Source: Brachybacterium huguangmaarense
Lineage (GTDB): Bacteria > Actinomycetota > Actinomycetes > Actinomycetales > Dermabacteraceae
Length of the DNA: 64,000 nucleotides
Direction: 5' to 3'
Assembly: GCF_025725725.1 (NCBI RefSeq)
Contig: NZ_CP107020.1
Coordinates: 2,604,001-2,668,000 of the forward strand
Below are positions 8,831 through 17,570 of this stretch, one piece after another; positions within the stretch are counted from its first letter, which is position 1; every line of letters starts with the position of its first letter. The translations under genes were made by a program, and so were the position numbers. The notes under the pieces are model-generated. The model was not told the DNA's origin, did no database searches, and was given only the letters and a program-made list of their open reading frames with translations.

Positions 8831-9364
8831 ATGAGCAGGAGCGACGACGACACGCGCGAGGCACGCGGCGCGACCCTGGTGCCGCTCGGCATCATCCTGG
8901 TCGGGATCGTCGAGCTCGTGGGCCTCGCCCTCCTGGGCTCCTACACGTCGCTGTGGTGGGTCCTCGGGGTCATCCTCGTCGGCTGGATCGTGGGCCTGGC
9001 GCTCCTGGTCGCCGCGGGGCAGCAGTCCTTCGTACGGCTCCGCTCGCTGATCCGCGCGGTCCGCGGCCGCGGTGACGTCAAGGACCACATGAGCCGTCCC
9101 GCCTTCACCCTGCTCGCGGCGCTGTGCTTCTTCTTCCCGGGCCTGCTGACGGACCTCATCGGCCTCGTCCTGCTGGTCACGCCCGTGCAGAAGCGCGTCG
9201 CGCGCACAGTCGGGCTCTCGTCGCCTCCCGGAGCCCGGCGGGTCCTGTACCGCAACTCCCGCGGCGGCGTGATCGACGGCGAGATCGTGGTCGAGGCCGA
9301 GCGCACCGACCGGGCACGCCCCGGCAGCTCGCCCGACGAGCCGCCGGTCATCACCCAGGACTGA
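8831..9364 (+). CDS. fxsA: FxsA family membrane protein
   Basis: This 177-residue protein has three to four hydrophobic segments (about residues 15-35, 40-62 and 90-115) and the FFFPGLLTDLIGLVLLV segment typical of FxsA. In E. coli FxsA overexpression relieves exclusion of phage T7 by the F plasmid; the native role is unknown. The C-terminal tail is charged and probably cytoplasmic. The ATG has GAGAGGGAG just upstream (8820-8828). It is the last gene of the plus-strand block and is followed by a strong terminator. Confidence 0.88.
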   Translation: MSRSDDDTREARGATLVPLGIILVGIVELVGLALLGSYTSLWWVLGVILVGWIVGLALLVAAGQQSFVRLRSLIRAVRGRGDVKDHMSRPAFTLLAALCFFFPGLLTDLIGLVLLVTPVQKRVARTVGLSSPPGARRVLYRNSRGGVIDGEIVVEAERTDRARPGSSPDEPPVITQD

Positions 9365-9409
9365 CCGCCGCAGGGCCGGCCCGGCGGCACCGGGCCGCCC
9401 GCACGGACG

Positions 9410-9447
9410 ACGACGCCCGGTCCCTCTCGCGAGGGACCGGGCGTCGT
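9410..9447. terminator. Bidirectional terminator between fxsA and rbpA
   Basis: A 17-bp perfect inverted repeat (9410-9426 with 9431-9447) closes over a TCGC loop, between two convergent genes. Confidence 0.9.
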
Positions 9448-9473
9448 GTTCTCCCGGCGTGGCCGGGAAGGCG

Positions 9474-9824
9474 TCAGAGGGTGCGGCTGGAGTGCAGACG
9501 ACCCGCGCGCAGCAGCTCGAGGCGCTGGTCGAGGAGGACCTGCAGGTCCTCCTCGCTGCGGCGCTCGAGCAGCATGTCCCAGTGCGTGCGCTGAGGCTTG
9601 CCGGGCTTCTCCTCGGGCTTCTCGTGATCCCGCAGCACCGCGGTCGCGCCGCAACGGCACTCCCACGTGGCGGGGACGTCGGCCTCGACGGAGAACGGCA
9701 GCACGATCGTGTGGTTGTTGGGGCAGTCGTAGACCGCCTCCTGACGCGGGGCGGCGAGGACTCCCTCGTCGGTCTCCATGCTGAGCGATCCGAGGCGCGT
9801 GCCTCGCAGGCTGCGACTGTTCAT
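9474..9824 (-). CDS. rbpA: RNA polymerase-binding protein RbpA
   Basis: This 116-residue actinobacterial transcription factor binds the principal sigma factor and the RNA polymerase beta subunit and stabilises the open complex. The core domain carries a cysteine set (YDCPNNHT and WECRCGA). The C-terminal sigma-interaction domain is recognisable in RTHWDMLLERRSEEDLQVLL. A longer upstream frame exists, but the ATG at 9824 gives the family's normal length and has AGGAAGG about 10 bases upstream. It stands apart from the upstream operon by 101 bp and probably has its own promoter. Confidence 0.95.
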   Translation of the reverse strand: MNSRSLRGTRLGSLSMETDEGVLAAPRQEAVYDCPNNHTIVLPFSVEADVPATWECRCGATAVLRDHEKPEEKPGKPQRTHWDMLLERRSEEDLQVLLDQRLELLRAGRLHSSRTL

Positions 9825-9925
9825 GCGGCGATCGGCCTTCCTGACGATGTCGATGGTGGTCCGGTATCTGCAACCCCGCGGCGGGGAGGATTGTTCCCCG
9901 CGGCCGGGGCGCGTGGCGCGGGCCC

Positions 9926-10720
9926 TCAGCGGCCGAGCAGGCGCGCGAGGAGATCGGACCGATTGGTCACGATACCATCCACCCCCAGCTCCACCAGCTC
10001 GCCCATGGCCTGCTCGTCGTCGATCGTCCACACGTGGACCTCGCACCCGGCGCGGTGGGCGAGCGCGATCGAGCGCGGGCTCACGATCGGGTATCCGCGG
10101 TGGCGCCTCGGCACCTGGAGCGCACCGTACGGGCGCAGGAGCGCCGTGACCGACCGCTGGGGCGCGCCCGTGGCGAGCAGTCCCAGGAACGCGGCGATCG
10201 TGCCCACGGAGGGGCTGCGCATCGGCGTGACGCCCGTCAGGCGCCGCACCGCGCGGACCGCGGCGGCGGCCGTGCGCCCGTCGAAGCTCGTGACGCACAC
10301 CCGGTCCGCGCTGCCCGTGCGGGCGATCGCCTCCGCGGCGGGGACGACGGCCGCGCGGGTCTTGACGTCGATGTTGACGGGCACGTCGAAGCCGCCGAGC
10401 ACGTCCTCGAGGCGGCAGAGGGGCGCCAGGCCGGCCACCCGGAGGCCGGTCGCCTCGGCCGCGCGGAGATCGCCCACGCGCCGCGCATCGCCCGTCAGGC
10501 GCCGCAGGTCGGGATCGTGGACCGCGAGCGCGACGGCGTCGGCGGTCGCGTGGGTGTCGGTCTCGAGCATGTCGGCGCCCGCGTCGAGCGCCGCCTGGAA
10601 GGCGCGCATCGTGTTCTCGGCGCCGTCGAGCGCGAGGCCCCGGTGCGCGATGATCCGCGGGCGGGGGCCAGGCAGGAAACGGCCCGGGCGGTCAGCGGGT
10701 GCGGTCGTCGAGGAGGGCAT
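9926..10720 (-). CDS. Glycerophosphodiester phosphodiesterase
   Basis: This 264-residue GDPD-family TIM-barrel enzyme hydrolyses glycerophosphodiesters to glycerol 3-phosphate and an alcohol. The active-site signature is present: IIAHRG followed by GAENT, then ETDTHATADAVALAVHDPDL, which contributes the metal-binding Glu and Asp and the second catalytic His. The C-terminal VHVWTIDDEQAM strand is also typical. There is no signal peptide, so it is probably cytoplasmic. Its ATG lies 29 bp inside the end of the SURF1 gene and is preceded by AGGAGGACG. Confidence 0.92.
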   Translation of the reverse strand: MPSSTTAPADRPGRFLPGPRPRIIAHRGLALDGAENTMRAFQAALDAGADMLETDTHATADAVALAVHDPDLRRLTGDARRVGDLRAAEATGLRVAGLAPLCRLEDVLGGFDVPVNIDVKTRAAVVPAAEAIARTGSADRVCVTSFDGRTAAAAVRAVRRLTGVTPMRSPSVGTIAAFLGLLATGAPQRSVTALLRPYGALQVPRRHRGYPIVSPRSIALAHRAGCEVHVWTIDDEQAMGELVELGVDGIVTNRSDLLARLLGR

Positions 10721-11636
10721 CCTCGTCCTCCTCGTCCTGGGAGCGTCGGCGCGGCGCCGTGCGCACCGCGGTGGGAACGGGGCGCGCAGCGCGCGACGAG
10801 CGCGCGGCGCGGGGCAGGGCCGTGACGACGTCCGCGGACGGTCCGTCCTCGCGGCTGCCGGTCTCGGTCCCGGACTCGTCCTCGCGCGCCTCGAGCACGG
10901 CGCGGCGGGCGCGGATCACGAGCGCGACCGGGAAGAACAGCGCGAACAGCCACCACTGCACGGCATAGGACAGGTGCGGGCCGAGCGAGGTGTCGGGCTT
11001 CTCGGGGTGGGTGGGCACCGGGGCCGAGGGGTGCTCGCTCACGAGCTCGCCGTAGGCGCCCGTGTAGAGCCCGGTCAGGCCGGGCACCTGCTCCGCGGCC
11101 AGCTCGGGCGAGACCGACTGGATCTGCCCGGCGGGGTTCGTGCGGTCGGCGAGCACGGGCTCGGCGGGCCGCATCCTGACCACGATCCGCTCGTCGCCGG
11201 TCGGCGCGGGCGGCGGATCGAGGGGCAGGCTCTGCGTCTCCTCGGTCGGCACCCAGCCGCGGACCACGAGCAGGGTCCCCTCGTCGGTCCGGAAGGGCAC
11301 GAGCTGGAAGAAGCCGGTCTGCCCGTTGTAGGGGCGGTTGCGCACGTACAGCACGCATGCCGGGTCGGTGCAGTACCGGCCCGTGAGCTCCGCGGTGCGC
11401 CACTGCTCATCGGCCGGGAGCGCGGAGGAGGGGGAGGCGAGCAGCTGATCCAGGGCGGCGGGCTCGGCGTCGTAGTTCGCGGCGATCAGGTCGGCGCGCG
11501 CCGACTTCGTCTCGTAGCGGCCGAACTGCCACAGGCCCAGCAGCACGCACGCGATGATCGCGACGACCACGCCGAGCGCCGCGAGCAGCCACTGCCGGTC
11601 CAGGAGGACCCGCCACGGGGCGCGGCTCGCGCTCAT
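10692..11636 (-). CDS. SURF1 family cytochrome oxidase assembly protein
   Basis: This 314-residue protein has the SURF1 layout: one membrane helix near residues 17-38 ending in LGLWQFGRYE, a large extracytoplasmic domain, and a second helix (AVQWWLFALFFPVALVIRA) at about 225-245. SURF1 proteins help insert haem a into cytochrome c oxidase. The domain keeps YVRNRPYNGQTGFFQLVPF and VVRGWVP, both family hallmarks. An unusually long charged tail of about 65 residues follows the second helix. ATG overlaps the DUF3099 stop by 4 bp. Confidence 0.9.
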   Translation of the reverse strand: MSASRAPWRVLLDRQWLLAALGVVVAIIACVLLGLWQFGRYETKSARADLIAANYDAEPAALDQLLASPSSALPADEQWRTAELTGRYCTDPACVLYVRNRPYNGQTGFFQLVPFRTDEGTLLVVRGWVPTEETQSLPLDPPPAPTGDERIVVRMRPAEPVLADRTNPAGQIQSVSPELAAEQVPGLTGLYTGAYGELVSEHPSAPVPTHPEKPDTSLGPHLSYAVQWWLFALFFPVALVIRARRAVLEAREDESGTETGSREDGPSADVVTALPRAARSSRAARPVPTAVRTAPRRRSQDEEDEDALLDDRTR

Positions 11637-12079
11637 CGTCCGTCCTCGTCGGGCCCGGGGTGCTCATCGTCCACGTCGCCCGTCCTACCATCTGCGTCCT
11701 CGTCCTGCTCGTCCAGGAAGTGCACGGTGCCGTCCTCGTCGACCACGATCGCCCGTCCCGGGCGGGGCGCCTCGTCGTCGCCGGCGGTCAGCAGCCGGTC
11801 GTGGGAGGCCGGCGTGACGGGCTCCTCGGTGCTCGTGGCGATCGTCGCGTCGTTGGCCATGAGCACCGCGATGTAGGGCAGCAGGACGGCTCCGACCAGG
11901 GCGACCATCTTCCACCAGCCGGGCAGGAAGGGGATGGACAGGAAGCACACCATGCGGATGGACATCTGGATGGTGTAGACCCGGCGCCGATGCGCCACGT
12001 CCTCGCTGCGGGCGAAGGGGACGGGGTCCGAGGACGGCCGCGGGGGGCCGGCGGAGCCGGGACCGAGCTCGGGAATCAC
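11633..12079 (-). CDS. DUF3099 family membrane protein
   Basis: This 148-residue protein has two close hydrophobic segments (about residues 40-54 and 57-74) after an RRRVYTIQMSIRMVCF stretch typical of DUF3099, a small actinobacterial membrane family of unknown function. A long acidic C-terminal tail follows. The GTG at 12079 was chosen because it overlaps the upstream stop as GTGA and gives the normal family length. Its position immediately before the SURF1 gene is common in actinobacteria, which hints at respiration or envelope assembly but does not prove it. Confidence 0.85.
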   Translation of the reverse strand: MIPELGPGSAGPPRPSSDPVPFARSEDVAHRRRVYTIQMSIRMVCFLSIPFLPGWWKMVALVGAVLLPYIAVLMANDATIATSTEEPVTPASHDRLLTAGDDEAPRPGRAIVVDEDGTVHFLDEQDEDADGRTGDVDDEHPGPDEDGR

Positions 12080-12591
12080 GCGGGCGCTGCCGACACCGCC
12101 GCGCCCTCCGTGGTGGTGCCGGGCGGACCGGACACGGCCGAGGCGGGCGCGAGCGACTGCGCGGGGAGGTCCTCGTGGGCCAGGTGCACGAGCCGCACGA
12201 ACAGCAGGGCGGTGGCCACGGCCACCAGCAGACCGAGCACGGTCACCACGATCGTGACGGCCACGCGCAGACGCGGCCGCGCCGGGCGGTCCACGGCGGG
12301 CGGGAAGCCGTAGTCCTCGTCCTCGAGCTGGTTGTCCGACCACATGCCGGGGTTCACGACGGTCACGGGGTACTGCTCGATGCGGGGGCGCACGCGCGCC
12401 CCGCTTGCGGGGATGTCCTCCGACTCCGCGAGCGGGGCGGCGTCCGCACGGGTCCGGGCCTCGTCGGCCCACAGACGCCACCCCGCCGGAACCGCCCCCC
12501 AGGAGCGGTCCGGCGTCCACCCCGCCGGCGGGGCCCATCCCTCACGGGGAGGCTCCGGCCAGTGGGGAGGCGGGTTGAACGTCTTGGTCAC
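12076..12591 (-). CDS. Single-span membrane protein with PPxGW N-terminus
   Basis: This 171-residue protein starts with a Trp/Pro module: FNPPPHWPEP, then GWAPPAGWTPDRSWG and PAGWRLW within the first 50 residues. One membrane helix lies at about residues 112-137 (VAVTIVVTVLGLLVAVATAL), with a short extracytoplasmic tail. The same module opens the next protein upstream (12588-14015), so the two are paralogous at their N-termini. GTG overlaps the upstream stop by 4 bp. The module resembles short Trp/Pro repeats at the cytoplasmic ends of many actinobacterial membrane proteins. I recognise no enzyme domain. Confidence 0.8.
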   Translation of the reverse strand: MTKTFNPPPHWPEPPREGWAPPAGWTPDRSWGAVPAGWRLWADEARTRADAAPLAESEDIPASGARVRPRIEQYPVTVVNPGMWSDNQLEDEDYGFPPAVDRPARPRLRVAVTIVVTVLGLLVAVATALLFVRLVHLAHEDLPAQSLAPASAVSGPPGTTTEGAAVSAAPA

Positions 12592-14015
12592 GCGGGGACG
12601 TCCCAGGTGGCGGGATCGCCGCTGTACGGGGCGTACTGGAACTTCAGACCGCCGTTGCGCTGGATGTCGTAGACCACGCGGATCGAGTACTCCTGGCCCG
12701 CCGAGATCGAGTCGGGCGCATCGAAGTCGAGCCCGGCGTCCTTGAGCGAGAACGACGCGGTGGCCGGGTCGATCGAGCCGCCGTACGGCGTCACGACGGT
12801 GAACTGGAACGGGTTGAGGTCGATCGTGCCCTCGTCCGCGCGGGCCCAGATCGTCGCGACCAGGTACTGGCCGTTCTGCGGGGCGTCGATCGGGCCGTAC
12901 TCGCCCTCGAGCTGGTCGGCGCCCTGCCACGCCAGGGACACCTTCATCGCGCCCTTGCCGTCGTCCGAGGTGATCGCCATCTCGGGGGCGGACGGGTCGA
13001 CGCTCGGTAGCACGGACGGGGTCACGACGGCGTCGGCCGAGTCCGTGGTGGCGTCGTCGGTCGTCGTCTCGGTGGCCGTCTCCGTCGGCGTGTCGCTCGT
13101 CGGGGCCTCGGTCGTGGCCGTCGCGCTCGTGGTGGTCGGGTCGTCGCCGCCGCTGTTGATCGCGTGGATCGCGAGGAAGCCGATCAGGCCGATGATGAGG
13201 GCCAGCACGAGCAGGATGATGCAGCCGATCCACCAGAAGCGGGCGAGGAAGCTCTTGCCGGGCTTCTCGGGGCCGCCGGGGCCGCTCGGGGAGCCCTGCC
13301 ACTGCGGCGCGGAGTCCGAGGCCGAGGCGGCCGTGTCGGGGCCGGACGCGGCGTAGCCGGGGGCCGGCGAGGACGGGCCGTAGCCGCCCGGCTCGGGCGA
13401 GGACTGACCGTACGGGGCGCCCTGTCCATAGGCGGGCGCGGGGGACGGCTGGCCGTAGGCGGGGGCCGGGGACGGCTGCCCGTACGCGGGTGCGGGAGCG
13501 GGGGACCCGTAGGCCAGGGCCGGGGAGCCGTAGGCGGGGGCCTGCGAGCCGTCGCCGCCCGCACCGGGCGCGGACGCCGCGTCGCCGCTCGCCGGTGGCT
13601 CGGGGGCGGCCGCCGCGGGGAAGGGGTCGGTCGCGGCGGACTGCCGCGTGGCGTCGGGATCGAAGGCGTCGGCGTGAGCGGGCTGCTCGGCGGCGGGAGC
13701 GGCCGGCTCGGCGTCGAGGTCGGCGGCCGGCTCCTGCGGGGCGGGCGCAAGGGCCTCCTCCTCGGTCACGGGTCGCTCGACCTGGTCGGTCGAGTCCTCG
13801 GCGAGGGGCGCCGGGGCGCTCTGCTCGGTGCCGGCCGGCTGCTCGGGCGCGGGGGCGCCCTCGGGAGCCGTCGCCGGGGCGTCGGCCTCGGAGACCCAGA
13901 AGTTCCAGCCGTCCGGGGCCGGGCCCCAGGAGGGGTCCGGCTGCCAGCCGGGCGGGGGCGTCCAGCCGGGTTCGTTGACGGGCCAGTTGGGGGGCGGGTT
14001 GAAGCGGTAGGCCAT
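12588..14015 (-). CDS. Proline-rich membrane protein with C-terminal sandwich domain
   Basis: This 475-residue protein has four parts. First is a PPxGW module (NPPPNWP, GWTPPPGWQPDPSWGPAPDGW). Then comes a long Ala/Pro/Glu-rich linker with tandem PAPAYGQ repeats to about residue 245. A membrane helix follows near 255-280 (WWIGCIILLVLALIIGLIGF). Last are a Thr/Ser-rich stalk and a C-terminal domain (about 335-475) of beta strands with LEGEYGPIDAPQNGQYLVAT. That last domain looks like an extracytoplasmic immunoglobulin-like or DUF4352-type fold, which is inference. It heads a five-gene overlapping operon running to 9926. Function unknown. Confidence 0.8.
   Translation of the reverse strand: MAYRFNPPPNWPVNEPGWTPPPGWQPDPSWGPAPDGWNFWVSEADAPATAPEGAPAPEQPAGTEQSAPAPLAEDSTDQVERPVTEEEALAPAPQEPAADLDAEPAAPAAEQPAHADAFDPDATRQSAATDPFPAAAAPEPPASGDAASAPGAGGDGSQAPAYGSPALAYGSPAPAPAYGQPSPAPAYGQPSPAPAYGQGAPYGQSSPEPGGYGPSSPAPGYAASGPDTAASASDSAPQWQGSPSGPGGPEKPGKSFLARFWWIGCIILLVLALIIGLIGFLAIHAINSGGDDPTTTSATATTEAPTSDTPTETATETTTDDATTDSADAVVTPSVLPSVDPSAPEMAITSDDGKGAMKVSLAWQGADQLEGEYGPIDAPQNGQYLVATIWARADEGTIDLNPFQFTVVTPYGGSIDPATASFSLKDAGLDFDAPDSISAGQEYSIRVVYDIQRNGGLKFQYAPYSGDPATWDVPA
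13350..13545 (-). repeat. In-gene PAPAYGQ tandem repeat
   Basis: About eight imperfect copies of a 6-9 residue unit (SPAPAYGQP, GSPAPAP, GQSSPEPGGYG) encode the flexible linker of the membrane protein at 12588-14015. The copies differ at the nucleotide level, so this is a coding repeat and not an intergenic element. Confidence 0.8.
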
Positions 14016-14252
14016 GTGTTCGATCTTCCCTGGTGTCGTGTCGATCTTCGTCCCGACCCGTGCTCGGGCACCTGCACCCGTGGTCGTGAGCCGTCGGCGC
14101 CGACCGGCGCAGCGCGACGGAGGGACGCCTGGGCGGCGAAGAGTGTCCCGGGCCGTATCGTAGAACACACCGCGCGCGCGTGACCGATCGCTTCCACGGC
14201 GGCAACGCGCCCGACCTGCACACACGTCGCACACACGTCTAGGAGCACCCGC

Positions 14253-14978
14253 ATGAACGTCCCCTCCTCCGAGCCGCGCAGCGTGCTCATCACCGGCGGC
14301 AACCGCGGCATCGGCCGCGCCATCGCCGAGGAGTTCGTCGCGCGCGGCGACAAGGTCGCCGTCACCAGCCGCTCGGGCTCGGGCGGTCCCGAGGGCGCCC
14401 TCACGGTCGCGGCCGACATCACGGACCCCGCCTCCCTCGACGCCGCCTTCGCCGAGGTCGAGAAGGAGCACGGGCCTGTCGAGGTGCTCGTGGCCAACGC
14501 GGGGGTCACCGACGACCAGCTGCTGCTGCGCATGAGCGACGAGTCCTTCGAGACCGTCGTGGACACCAACCTCACCGGCTCGTTCCGCACCATCCGGCGC
14601 GCCATCAAGGGCATGATGCGCAAGAAGAAGGGCCGCATCGTGCTCATCAGCTCGGTCGTGGGCCTGTACGGCTCGCCCGGGCAGGTCAACTACGCCGCCT
14701 CGAAGTCGGGCCTCGTCGGCATCGCCCGCTCGGTCACGCGCGAGCTCGGCAGCCGCGGGATCACGGCCAACGTGGTCGCTCCCGGCTACATCGACACGGA
14801 CATGACGGCGGCCCTGCCCGAGGATCTGCAGAAGCAGTACCGCAGCGCGATCCCGGCGGGCCGGTTCGCCGACCCGTCGGAGGTGGCGCGCGTCGTGGCG
14901 TTCCTCGCGAGCGACGATGCGGCGTACATCTCGGGGGCCGTGATCCCCGTGGACGGCGGCCTGGGCATGGGACACTGA
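14253..14978 (+). CDS. fabG: 3-oxoacyl-ACP reductase FabG
   Basis: This 241-residue short-chain dehydrogenase reduces 3-oxoacyl-ACP with NADPH in fatty acid synthesis. The cofactor motif is GGNRGIG at residues 15-21, NAGV follows, and the catalytic set includes SS in LISSVVG and YAASK. The C-terminal GAVIPVDGGLGMGH is standard. ATG is preceded by AGGAG at 14241-14245. sixA starts 4 bp after its stop, so they are probably co-transcribed. In actinobacteria with a FAS-I multienzyme, FabG-type reductases can have other acyl or hydroxy substrates; the exact substrate is not settled here. Confidence 0.9.
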   Translation: MNVPSSEPRSVLITGGNRGIGRAIAEEFVARGDKVAVTSRSGSGGPEGALTVAADITDPASLDAAFAEVEKEHGPVEVLVANAGVTDDQLLLRMSDESFETVVDTNLTGSFRTIRRAIKGMMRKKKGRIVLISSVVGLYGSPGQVNYAASKSGLVGIARSVTRELGSRGITANVVAPGYIDTDMTAALPEDLQKQYRSAIPAGRFADPSEVARVVAFLASDDAAYISGAVIPVDGGLGMGH

Positions 14979-14982
14979 CCCC

Positions 14983-15504
14983 ATGACTTCATCCGACCCC
15001 GACAGTCGCATCCTGCTCCTCATGCGCCACGGCAAGGCCGAGAGCGCGGGCGAGCAGGACTTCGACAGGGATCTGACCGCACGCGGCCACCAGCAGGCAC
15101 GACTCATTGGCGACTACCTCGAGTCCCAGGGGGTGCGCCCGTCCCGCGTGTTCGTCTCCTCGGCTGCCCGCACCCGGGAGACGTGGCAGAGCGTCGCCGC
15201 CGCGATGCCGGGCTTCGACGGCGAGGTGACGTTCGCCGACGAGCTCTACCATGGCGGGCCGCCCGAGGTGGTCGACCTGCTGCGCGGCGTCGACGACGAC
15301 CGGGTGGTGATGGTCGTCGGCCACGAGCCGACCATGTCCGTGCTCGGGCATCTGCTCGCCGACGGCGACTCCGACCCGGGCGCCGCCGCACAGGCGCGCA
15401 TCGGCCTGCCCACGGGCTCGATGTGCGTCCTGTCCGGGCCGCTCGACTCGTGGAGCGCGTTGGGCGAGGACGCCCTCGCGCTGCTGACGGTCGTCCGCGG
15501 CTGA
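14983..15504 (+). CDS. sixA: SixA-like histidine phosphatase
   Basis: This 173-residue histidine phosphatase carries the LMRHGKAES catalytic motif at the N-terminus, a second conserved segment SSAARTRETW and the late catalytic histidine in VVGHEPTMS. Members dephosphorylate phosphohistidine in signalling proteins or small phosphoesters. No Shine-Dalgarno is seen before the ATG, which lies 4 bp after fabG, so translation is probably coupled. It ends just before a bidirectional terminator. Confidence 0.88.
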   Translation: MTSSDPDSRILLLMRHGKAESAGEQDFDRDLTARGHQQARLIGDYLESQGVRPSRVFVSSAARTRETWQSVAAAMPGFDGEVTFADELYHGGPPEVVDLLRGVDDDRVVMVVGHEPTMSVLGHLLADGDSDPGAAAQARIGLPTGSMCVLSGPLDSWSALGEDALALLTVVRG

Positions 15505-15513
15505 GCACACCAA

Positions 15514-15556
15514 CGCGCCCGGGCGGCGGAGCCGTCCGCTCCGCCGCCCGGGCGCG
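15514..15556. terminator. Bidirectional terminator between sixA and serB
   Basis: A 19-bp perfect inverted repeat (15514-15532 with 15538-15556) encloses a CGTCC loop between convergent genes. Confidence 0.88.
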
Positions 15557-15586
15557 CAGGTGCATGCCCCGCGTCATCGGCACCGC

Positions 15587-16249
15587 TCAGGCGGCGGCCG
15601 CACGCTCCATCCAGGGCCACGCCTCGAGCAGGCTCGGCCCCTCGAGCTGCACGTCGGCCACCGCGCGCAACGCCGGCTTGGCCCTGAACGCGATGCCCGT
15701 CCCGGCGAGGGTGAGCAGGTCGATGTCGTTGGCGCCGTCCCCGAGCGCGACGGTGCGCTCGAACGGGACCTCGTAGCGCTCGGCGAGCTCCCGCAGGGTG
15801 CGGGCCTTGGCGGCGCGGTCCACGATGGGGCCGGCGACGCGTCCGGTGAGCGCCCCGTCGCGCACCTCGAAACGGTTGGCGAGCACGTGGTGCACGCCCG
15901 TCTCGGCGGCGAGCGGATCGATGATCTCGTGGAAGCCGCCCGAGACGAGCGCCGTGACCCAGCCCTCGGCACGGGCGCGCGCGAACAGGTCGAGCGCGCC
16001 CGGCGTGGGCACGAGGGCCTCGCGGACCGCGGCCAGGACGCCCTCGGGCAGCCCCGCGAGCGTCGCGACCCGCTCGCGGAGCGAGGCCGCGAAGTCGAGC
16101 TCGCCGCGCATGGCACGCGCGGTGACCTGCTCGACCTGCTCACGGGTGCCCGCGTGCTCCGCGACGAGCTCGATCACCTCTTGGGTCAAGAAGGTCGAGT
16201 CGACGTCGGAGACGAGGATCCCGGCGGGACGACGATCGGCCGCGCTCAC
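15587..16249 (-). CDS. serB: Phosphoserine phosphatase SerB
   Basis: This 220-residue HAD-family enzyme performs the last step of serine synthesis, phosphoserine to serine. The nucleophile motif VSDVDSTFL places the catalytic aspartates at residues 15 and 17. VSGGFHEII is motif II, and [12 protein letters not shown] is motif IV, which binds magnesium. It has only the catalytic domain and lacks the N-terminal ACT-like regions of longer actinobacterial SerB. The GTG at 16249 overlaps the glgC stop by 4 bp, so serB is the second gene of a glgC-serB transcript. Confidence 0.9.
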   Translation of the reverse strand: MSAADRRPAGILVSDVDSTFLTQEVIELVAEHAGTREQVEQVTARAMRGELDFAASLRERVATLAGLPEGVLAAVREALVPTPGALDLFARARAEGWVTALVSGGFHEIIDPLAAETGVHHVLANRFEVRDGALTGRVAGPIVDRAAKARTLRELAERYEVPFERTVALGDGANDIDLLTLAGTGIAFRAKPALRAVADVQLEGPSLLEAWPWMERAAAA

Positions 16250-17490
16250 GCGGGGTCGATGACGGTGCCCTTGCCGACCACCGTGATGCCGGACTCGGTG
16301 ACCGTGAAGCCCCGGGCGCGATCCTGCTCGGCGTCGAGGCCGATCTGGGTGCGCGGCGGGACCACGACGCCCTTGTCGATGATGGCCCGGTGGATCTGGC
16401 AGTGGCGTCCGACCTCGACGCCGTCCATGAGCACGGAGTCGGACACCGAGGCCCACGAGTGCAGGTTCACGCCCGGCGACAGCACCGAGTTGGAGACCTG
16501 CGCCCCCGAGACCACGACCCCCGGCGAGACGATCGAGTCGACGGCCGTGCCGACGCGCCCCGGCCCCGCATGCACGAACTTGGCCGGCGGCACGTTGCGC
16601 GTGCCCGCGAACACCGGCCACTGGTCGTTGTACAGGTTGAAGACGGGATGGATCGAGATGAGGTCCATGTGCGCGTCGTAGAACGAGTCGAGCGTGCCGA
16701 CGTCCCGCCAGTAGTCGCGGTCGCGGTCGGTCGAGCCCGGCACGTCGTTGCGGATGAAGTCGTACACGCCCGCGCTGCCCTGGCCGACGAAGTAGGGCAC
16801 GATGTCCCCGCCCATGTCGTGGGCCGAGTCGGGGTTGTCGGCGTCGGCGGTGACGGCGTCGACGAGGGCGTCGGCGGTGAAGACGTAGTTGCCCATCGAG
16901 GCGAGGATCTGGTCGGGGGCGTCCGGCAGTCCGGGCGTGTCGGTGGGCTTCTCGACGAAGGCCTTGAGGCGGGTGGGGTCCTCGGGGGTGGTCTCGATGA
17001 CGCCGAACTGGTCGGACTGGTCGATCGGCTGGCGGATCGCGGCGACGGTGCACGCGTTCCCCGAGGCGATGTGGTCGTCGAGCATCTGGGAGAAGTCCAT
17101 GCGGTAGACGTGATCGGCACCGACCACGACGACGTAGTCGGGCTTCTCCTCGCCGACCAGGTTGAGGGACTGGTAGATCGCGTCGGCGCTCCCGAGGTAC
17201 CAGTGCTTGCCCATGCGCTGCTGGGCCGGCACGGGCGCGACGTAGTTGCCGAGCAGGGAGCTCATGCGCCAGGTCTGGGCGATGTGCTTGTCCAGCGAGT
17301 GGGACTTGTACTGGGTGAGGACGACGATGCGGAGATATCCCGAGTTCACGATGTTGGACAGCGCGAAGTCGATGAGACGGTAGATGCCGCCGAACGGGAC
17401 CGCGGGCTTGGCGCGATCATGCGTGAGCGGCATCAGCCGCTTTCCTTCACCGCCGGCGAGGACGATGGCGAGAACCTTCTTGGTGGGCAT
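16246..17490 (-). CDS. glgC: Glucose-1-phosphate adenylyltransferase GlgC
   Basis: This 414-residue enzyme makes ADP-glucose from glucose 1-phosphate and ATP, the committed step of glycogen synthesis. The N-terminal nucleotidyltransferase has [16 protein letters not shown] and [15 protein letters not shown]. Further family segments are [11 protein letters not shown] and the [18 protein letters not shown] substrate region. A left-handed beta-helix closes the protein. Length is normal. It is divergent from glgA across 80 bp, and its start has a TATCCT box 7 nt upstream, suggesting a leaderless mRNA. Confidence 0.96.
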   Translation of the reverse strand: MPTKKVLAIVLAGGEGKRLMPLTHDRAKPAVPFGGIYRLIDFALSNIVNSGYLRIVVLTQYKSHSLDKHIAQTWRMSSLLGNYVAPVPAQQRMGKHWYLGSADAIYQSLNLVGEEKPDYVVVVGADHVYRMDFSQMLDDHIASGNACTVAAIRQPIDQSDQFGVIETTPEDPTRLKAFVEKPTDTPGLPDAPDQILASMGNYVFTADALVDAVTADADNPDSAHDMGGDIVPYFVGQGSAGVYDFIRNDVPGSTDRDRDYWRDVGTLDSFYDAHMDLISIHPVFNLYNDQWPVFAGTRNVPPAKFVHAGPGRVGTAVDSIVSPGVVVSGAQVSNSVLSPGVNLHSWASVSDSVLMDGVEVGRHCQIHRAIIDKGVVVPPRTQIGLDAEQDRARGFTVTESGITVVGKGTVIDPA

Positions 17491-17497
17491 ACCCAGG

Positions 17498-17503
17498 AGG
17501 ATA
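17498..17503 (-). promoter_or_regulatory. glgC -10 box, leaderless
   Basis: TATCCT read on the minus strand ends 7 nt before the glgC ATG at 17490, and no good Shine-Dalgarno lies between them. Confidence 0.6.
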
Positions 17504-17570
17504 ATGGTTCCGTAAGGCAGATCACATCACTGTCCGTCCGTGGGGACGGAACCCGACCGGAAGGACACCC

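Noticed and set aside
9880..9920. CCGCGG-rich hairpin upstream of rbpA as a terminator
   Set aside because: Only about six bases pair consistently and no tract of T follows.
13350..13545. Possible CRISPR-like or minisatellite array
   Set aside because: Repeats are short, imperfect and in frame, coding for PAPAYGQ units; no spacers.
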